Below, in pieces: positions 60,292-64,000 of a stretch of 64,000 nucleotides of DNA. This DNA is from Physcomitrium patens (lineage: Eukaryota > Streptophyta > Bryopsida > Funariales > Funariaceae), in contig NC_037257.1 of the NCBI RefSeq assembly GCF_000002425.4, positions 20,570,208 through 20,634,207 on the forward strand, given 5' to 3'. Numbering within the stretch: position 1 is the first letter of the stretch; every line of letters begins with the position of its first letter. The position numbers and the translations under genes were made by a program. The notes beneath the pieces were generated by a model that saw only the letters and a program-made list of their open reading frames with translations, did no database searches and was not told the origin of the DNA.

Positions 60292-60853
60292 AATACTTTC
60301 GCATTCGGGGATCTTCACTACACATGCAACTAAATACATTTCACTCCAATACTTTTTCACGTCAATATTATAATTATTTAAAATAAAATTTTTCTAACAT
60401 CAAAAAAAAAAAAAAAAAAAAAAAACAAAAACAAAAAAAAAAAAGAGTAAATAAAAACTTGGTCTATGGAGTCAAAGAATTCAAGAAGTTCGAAGGAATT
60501 TAAGAAATTTCAATTTAGAATTTAGAAACTTAAGCCGAACTGGGATTCACGCTGGGACTAAGAGTTACAGAATTGGGAAGACTCGCATCGGGACTGAGAC
60601 TCGCAGGACCGAGATTGGGACTCGCAAGTCCAAGACTCTTATCGAGACTGAAACTCGTAGGAGTGAGACTCGCGCTGGAAGTGGAATTCATGCCAAGAAT
60701 GGCTCGTAGAACTGGGACTTGTATCAAAACTGGGATCCACTCTGAGGTCCGCTAACTGGTGTCGCATCCAATCCACACTCCCATTGTAAAGGCGCGAGTC
60801 TCAATCTTGGTGCGAGTCTCGGTTCCACTTCGAGTCCCTGTCCCAGTTTCTTG
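60292..60853 (+). repeat. Second direct-repeat pair, right copy
   Basis: Matches 58318-58855. Past the end of homology this copy continues into a TATA-like CTATATAAAG (about 60868-60877) and ATTGCACCCCCGATG, which could be the promoter part of a longer LTR missing from the left copy. Confidence 0.65.
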
Positions 60854-60970
60854 CCTTGACGGCTTATCTATATAAAGTTTGAGAATAGGTCGAGGACATT
60901 GCACCCCCGATGCCTCTAATCATTCGCTTTACTTGATAAAATTCTCACACGAGCTCCAGCTATCCCGAGA

Positions 60971-61008
<38 letters not shown>

Positions 61009-61690
61009 AATTGGTCGCCCCTACACCAAAGTCTGACAAATGATTTACACGTCAATATTGCTACGAGCCTCCACCAAAGTTTCCTCTGGCTTTGCTTTGC
61101 TCAGACATAGTTCACCATCAATATAAATTATACGTTAGGGAAGGAAATTAATGTGTATGACTACATTCAATGAAATAAATGTACTTTGAATATGTCAAAT
61201 AATGTACCATTATTCCTTCAAACCAAGTATTATAATGTAAAAAATAATAACAATAATACATGAGGCTATATTATAATGTAAAAAATATAAGCAGTAGAAT
61301 AAAACCACATTCAAACTTGTGAATACTTACAGTTACTTAAGCACAATATTAAAAGTAATTCCAAAAATAATATCATCAAAATCTACCACAAATGTTGATA
61401 TATCCATCAATATATCCATCTCCAATGCTACAAGATTACTCCCAATCAGTGGTAGGAGATACTTGTTTGTCTTCTTTTTTGCCCTTATCAAACAAACATT
61501 TGCTTGTTATCCACAATGCAAAGCTAGTTGTACTTATTACTTAGTTGAACAAGCATTAAAAGTTATAAAAACAATAAAAATAAATAAATATCAAACACCA
61601 AAACCAAAAGCTATAAACAAGTAACAAAGTAATATAACATTGTAAATTTACCATGAATTTTTTGATCGAGAACGGATTTTCCAACAAGTA
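60854..61690. other. Spacer downstream of the dioxygenase gene
   Basis: GC falls from about 61090 on. The + strand open frame 61319-61624 has no recognisable motif and lies in AT-rich DNA, so it was not called. Nothing else was found. Confidence 0.45.
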
Positions 61691-62492
61691 TCATTTGTAA
61701 AAACGTTTCTTTTCAAGGAATCCTTCTTGGGTTTCAACAACACGAACATTCCCATTCTTATCTTTGTAATCTATTATACCAGGCCCGTCGGGGTGAATTA
61801 ATCGCCCGAGTTGTCTGTAAAGTGAGCATTTTTGAAAAAATGCAAGACCCAGTAAGCCCTTTCCTTGAAGGCGCCATGTACAATGTAAAAGTTTACTTGG
61901 CCTGAAAACACAAATATCCCCATGTTTAGGTACAAACATAATTGATGCTTCTGGGAAAGCAAATATGACTGGTTCATTTTGTTCTGATGGATCTAATTCA
62001 ATAAATAATCCATTGTTAGTATAAAAGTTTAAAGTTAAAAAACATGTTATCTAAAACATCAACACTCCAATTATTTTGTTTAAAAAAAACCAAAAAACAT
62101 TACATTACATTTACATACAAATACTGGAAATTCCAATAAAAAACTAAGTTGTATTATATTACCTTTACGTAGCCATATTATGAATCCAAAATCATAATCA
62201 TCTTCATGATGATGAGGCCTACAATTGAAGTCCCTCGTGATAGCAAATGATGTAAATGGTCCATTACCAATACAAGCACCACTATTTGAAAAGCCTTCAG
62301 CAATCACAATATTATCCAAGTGTTGAAATAAACTTTCATACGACCTCCTTAAAATATGACAAGTATATTTTGCAAGTTCTTCAGATAAATGATAATATTC
62401 TGGCCTGTTTTGAATATACCTATATAACACCCAATCATAAAATCAAATAAAATAACATTAAAACATAATATTACTATATTTAAGAATTTAAA

Positions 62493-62523
<31 letters not shown>

Positions 62524-63194
62524 TGAATATACGTATACAAAACTCACCAACTAGTGTCTCCATAAGCAGAACGCATCCCAAACATAGAAATACTTGAACT
62601 TTCTTTTGCTGGTCATCGGCATAAGTTTCTTCTACCCTTCTTAAGATATGATACTATTTTTGTAATTACTTGAAGTTCTTGAGGAGTGAAAATTCCATTC
62701 TTCAAGTTAATTAATTTATCTTTAAAAAAACCACTTCTAGTTAATATTGTTGGACTTTCAACACATGGGAGTTGAAGCAATTGTTCTGTTAAACCTTTAT
62801 TTGTAGTTTCAAAATCAACCAATCGCATACTCCATTGGATAAATATTTCACCTTTGTTTAATAAAAATTCTATTGTTTTCAATTTCTTGTCATCGCCATG
62901 ATTATAAGCAAATTTTTTAATATGGTATAACAACTCACCTACAACATTAGGCAGCTACATCTTACATTTTTGGCAATAATATGTAGTACCACCTGGAAAG
63001 TAATCCAATCCTTCTTTTTCAAATAAACTTTTGAATAAAGCCAATTTTTCTTTCCTCTCATGTTTTGAACCAGGTTGAAAATGTTGATCCAAACAAGGTT
63101 TCTTGTTCGGGACCTCACATTCACAAAATTCACACCATACCATGCTCGTATTGTTTCCATCACCATCATTAGGATTTTTTTGTTTTTTTTCCAT
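61691..63194 (-). pseudogene. Two-zinc-finger, TET/JBP-like 2-oxoglutarate/Fe(II) dioxygenase gene with in-frame stops
   Basis: Three minus-strand exons join in phase with GT-AG introns: 63194-62548, 62419-62163 and 61992-61691 (402 codons with the stop). The N-terminus has two matched fingers: CEFC...H...H (C-x2-C-x13-H-x6-H, residues about 21-44) and CQKC...H...H (C-x2-C-x13-H-x7-H, from about 74). The C-terminal half has the double-stranded beta-helix signature of 2OG-Fe(II) dioxygenases: FTSFAITRDFNCRPHHHEDD (HxD as HED), IIWLRK, FVPKHGDICVF, then LLHCTWRLQGKGL (distal His). The layout resembles TET/JBP nucleic-acid oxygenases of fungi and algae, which oxidise 5-methylcytosine or thymine; the substrate here is inferred. 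Two in-frame stops (TAG at 62955-62957, inside finger 2, and TGA at 62613-62615) break an otherwise well-kept frame, so it is probably a recent pseudogene or a member of a repeated family. An AlkB- or prolyl-hydroxylase-type enzyme is the main alternative. Confidence 0.6.
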
Positions 63195-63527
63195 TTTCTT
63201 GCCAAAATTGTTCCCATTTTTTCATCTTTTTTTCATCGTCCAAAATGAAATGAACCTGTAGAAAATAAAATAAATGCATGTAAAATTAAATAAATTCGAA
63301 TAAAATAAAATAGATCTATGAAAAATGAATAAGTGAGTACATAGTTATAACGGAGCTCATCGAATCAATATTTTATACAGTGCAACCAATTATGTATTAA
63401 AACATTTTATATTCTACAAATTTTCACAAATCATGAATTCTGGACCACGGATATTTTTTTTATTTTTTTATTTTTATACATCCCTGAATGCTCTTCACAA
63501 TGTTACACCCACCCCGTTAATTTAAAA
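63195..63527. other. Upstream region of the dioxygenase gene
   Basis: AT-rich DNA that would hold the promoter of the minus-strand gene. No clear element was found. Confidence 0.4.
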
Positions 63528-64000
63528 TTGTGAAGATTTTCAAGTTTTCATGAATTTCCCTAATAAGTACACAACAGTACTGGCAAACTCTCAACCTCGG
63601 ATCATAGATGCTTTCTTGCTTTTCTTTGCCCGTAACTATTCATTTCTACATCAGTCGCGCCTCATAAACCTCAGATTACGAGGACTTTCACGCTTCCATG
63701 AAAAGTAGTAGATGAACTCGCTTTCCCCTATAAATCGCGTATCATGTAAATCATAATAGAACAAAGTTACACAACCCCAGTCCCTTCCTCCAACAACAAT
63801 CCGCACAATATTTCCTTACTTCTTCTCATTCCCAAACACTCAACACAACATTACATGCACTCAGCCAACTTCAAATTACGAAGATTCTCAGGTTCATATG
63901 AATTTTCTCAACAAGTACACAACAATACTAGCAAACTATGAACCTCGGATCATAGATGCTTTCTCACTTTTTTTTGCCCCTAACCATTCAATTCCACATT
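63528..64000. repeat. Tandem repeat, period about 348 bp, running off the window
   Basis: AACCTCGGATCATAGATGCTTTCT occurs at 63593 and 63941, each preceded by AAGTACACAACA and followed by TTTGCCC and a CATTC-containing stretch. The second copy is cut by the window edge, so the array length is unknown. No coding seen. Confidence 0.75.

Noticed and set aside
61319-61624. 101-codon + strand frame next to the dioxygenase gene
   Set aside because: Low-complexity AT-rich peptide, opposite to the recognised gene, no motif.
62613-62957. Two 27-base micro-introns removing the stops in the dioxygenase gene
   Set aside because: Plant introns are normally over 60 bases, and cutting out the first would shorten finger 2 from x13 to x5 between its Cys and His pairs. 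Real stops are more likely.
1-64000. tRNA, rRNA or other structural RNA genes
   Set aside because: No stretch with convincing tRNA box sequences or rRNA similarity was noticed by eye. A dedicated scan was not possible.

Overview
This is a nuclear window from a land plant, most likely a bryophyte (a moss fits best) or another early-diverging lineage. The evidence is plant-type introns, a plant-specific subgroup IVc bHLH factor, a MUT9-like kinase relic, TTTAGGG-type repeats, and very AT-rich intergenic DNA with long (TA)n tracts. The species cannot be read from the sequence. Two host genes look whole: SEH1 (6137-8517, eight exons, 334 aa) and an ILR3-like bHLH factor (13110-15354, five exons, 238 aa). 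Both sit on the + strand within AT-rich DNA.

The left end (1-4200) is built from decayed Ty3/gypsy chromovirus pieces: a whole gag region plus primer site on the minus strand, several LTR pieces in both orientations, and a pair of inverted AT-rich arms. The stretch 18.9-21.35 kb holds a chromovirus LTR split by an unknown 1.3-kb repeat.

From 21.35 to 46.96 kb the window is a nested stack of LTR elements. Element B (minus strand, LTRs at 21352-22158 and 36246-37163) contains a left-truncated chromovirus (about 22627-26475) and a full-length one (27808-34163, 5-bp target duplication). To its right lie a gag-protease fragment carrying a solo LTR (37548-37880) and element C (same family as B, + strand). 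Element C is itself interrupted by a younger 5.1-kb element with 1.4-kb LTRs (40682-45808). All coding parts of B, C and the two chromoviruses are broken.

The right third (46.96-64 kb) is richer in GC and mosaic. It contains a second, inverted copy of the unknown repeat, scattered telomere-like tracts, two diverged copies of a 1.2-kb segment, a 29-bp tandem array between them, a decayed MUT9-like kinase gene bracketed by 0.45-kb direct repeats, a second direct-repeat pair, and finally a minus-strand gene (61691-63194). That gene joins two zinc fingers to a 2-oxoglutarate/Fe(II) dioxygenase core resembling the TET/JBP type and has two in-frame stops.

The observations most worth following are the zinc-finger/dioxygenase gene, an extra reading frame after the chromodomain shared by both chromoviruses, an LTR packed with perfect heat-shock elements, and an LTR that has absorbed gag-protease coding sequence from another family. 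Identifications rest on recalled family sequences and alignment by eye; no database search was run.
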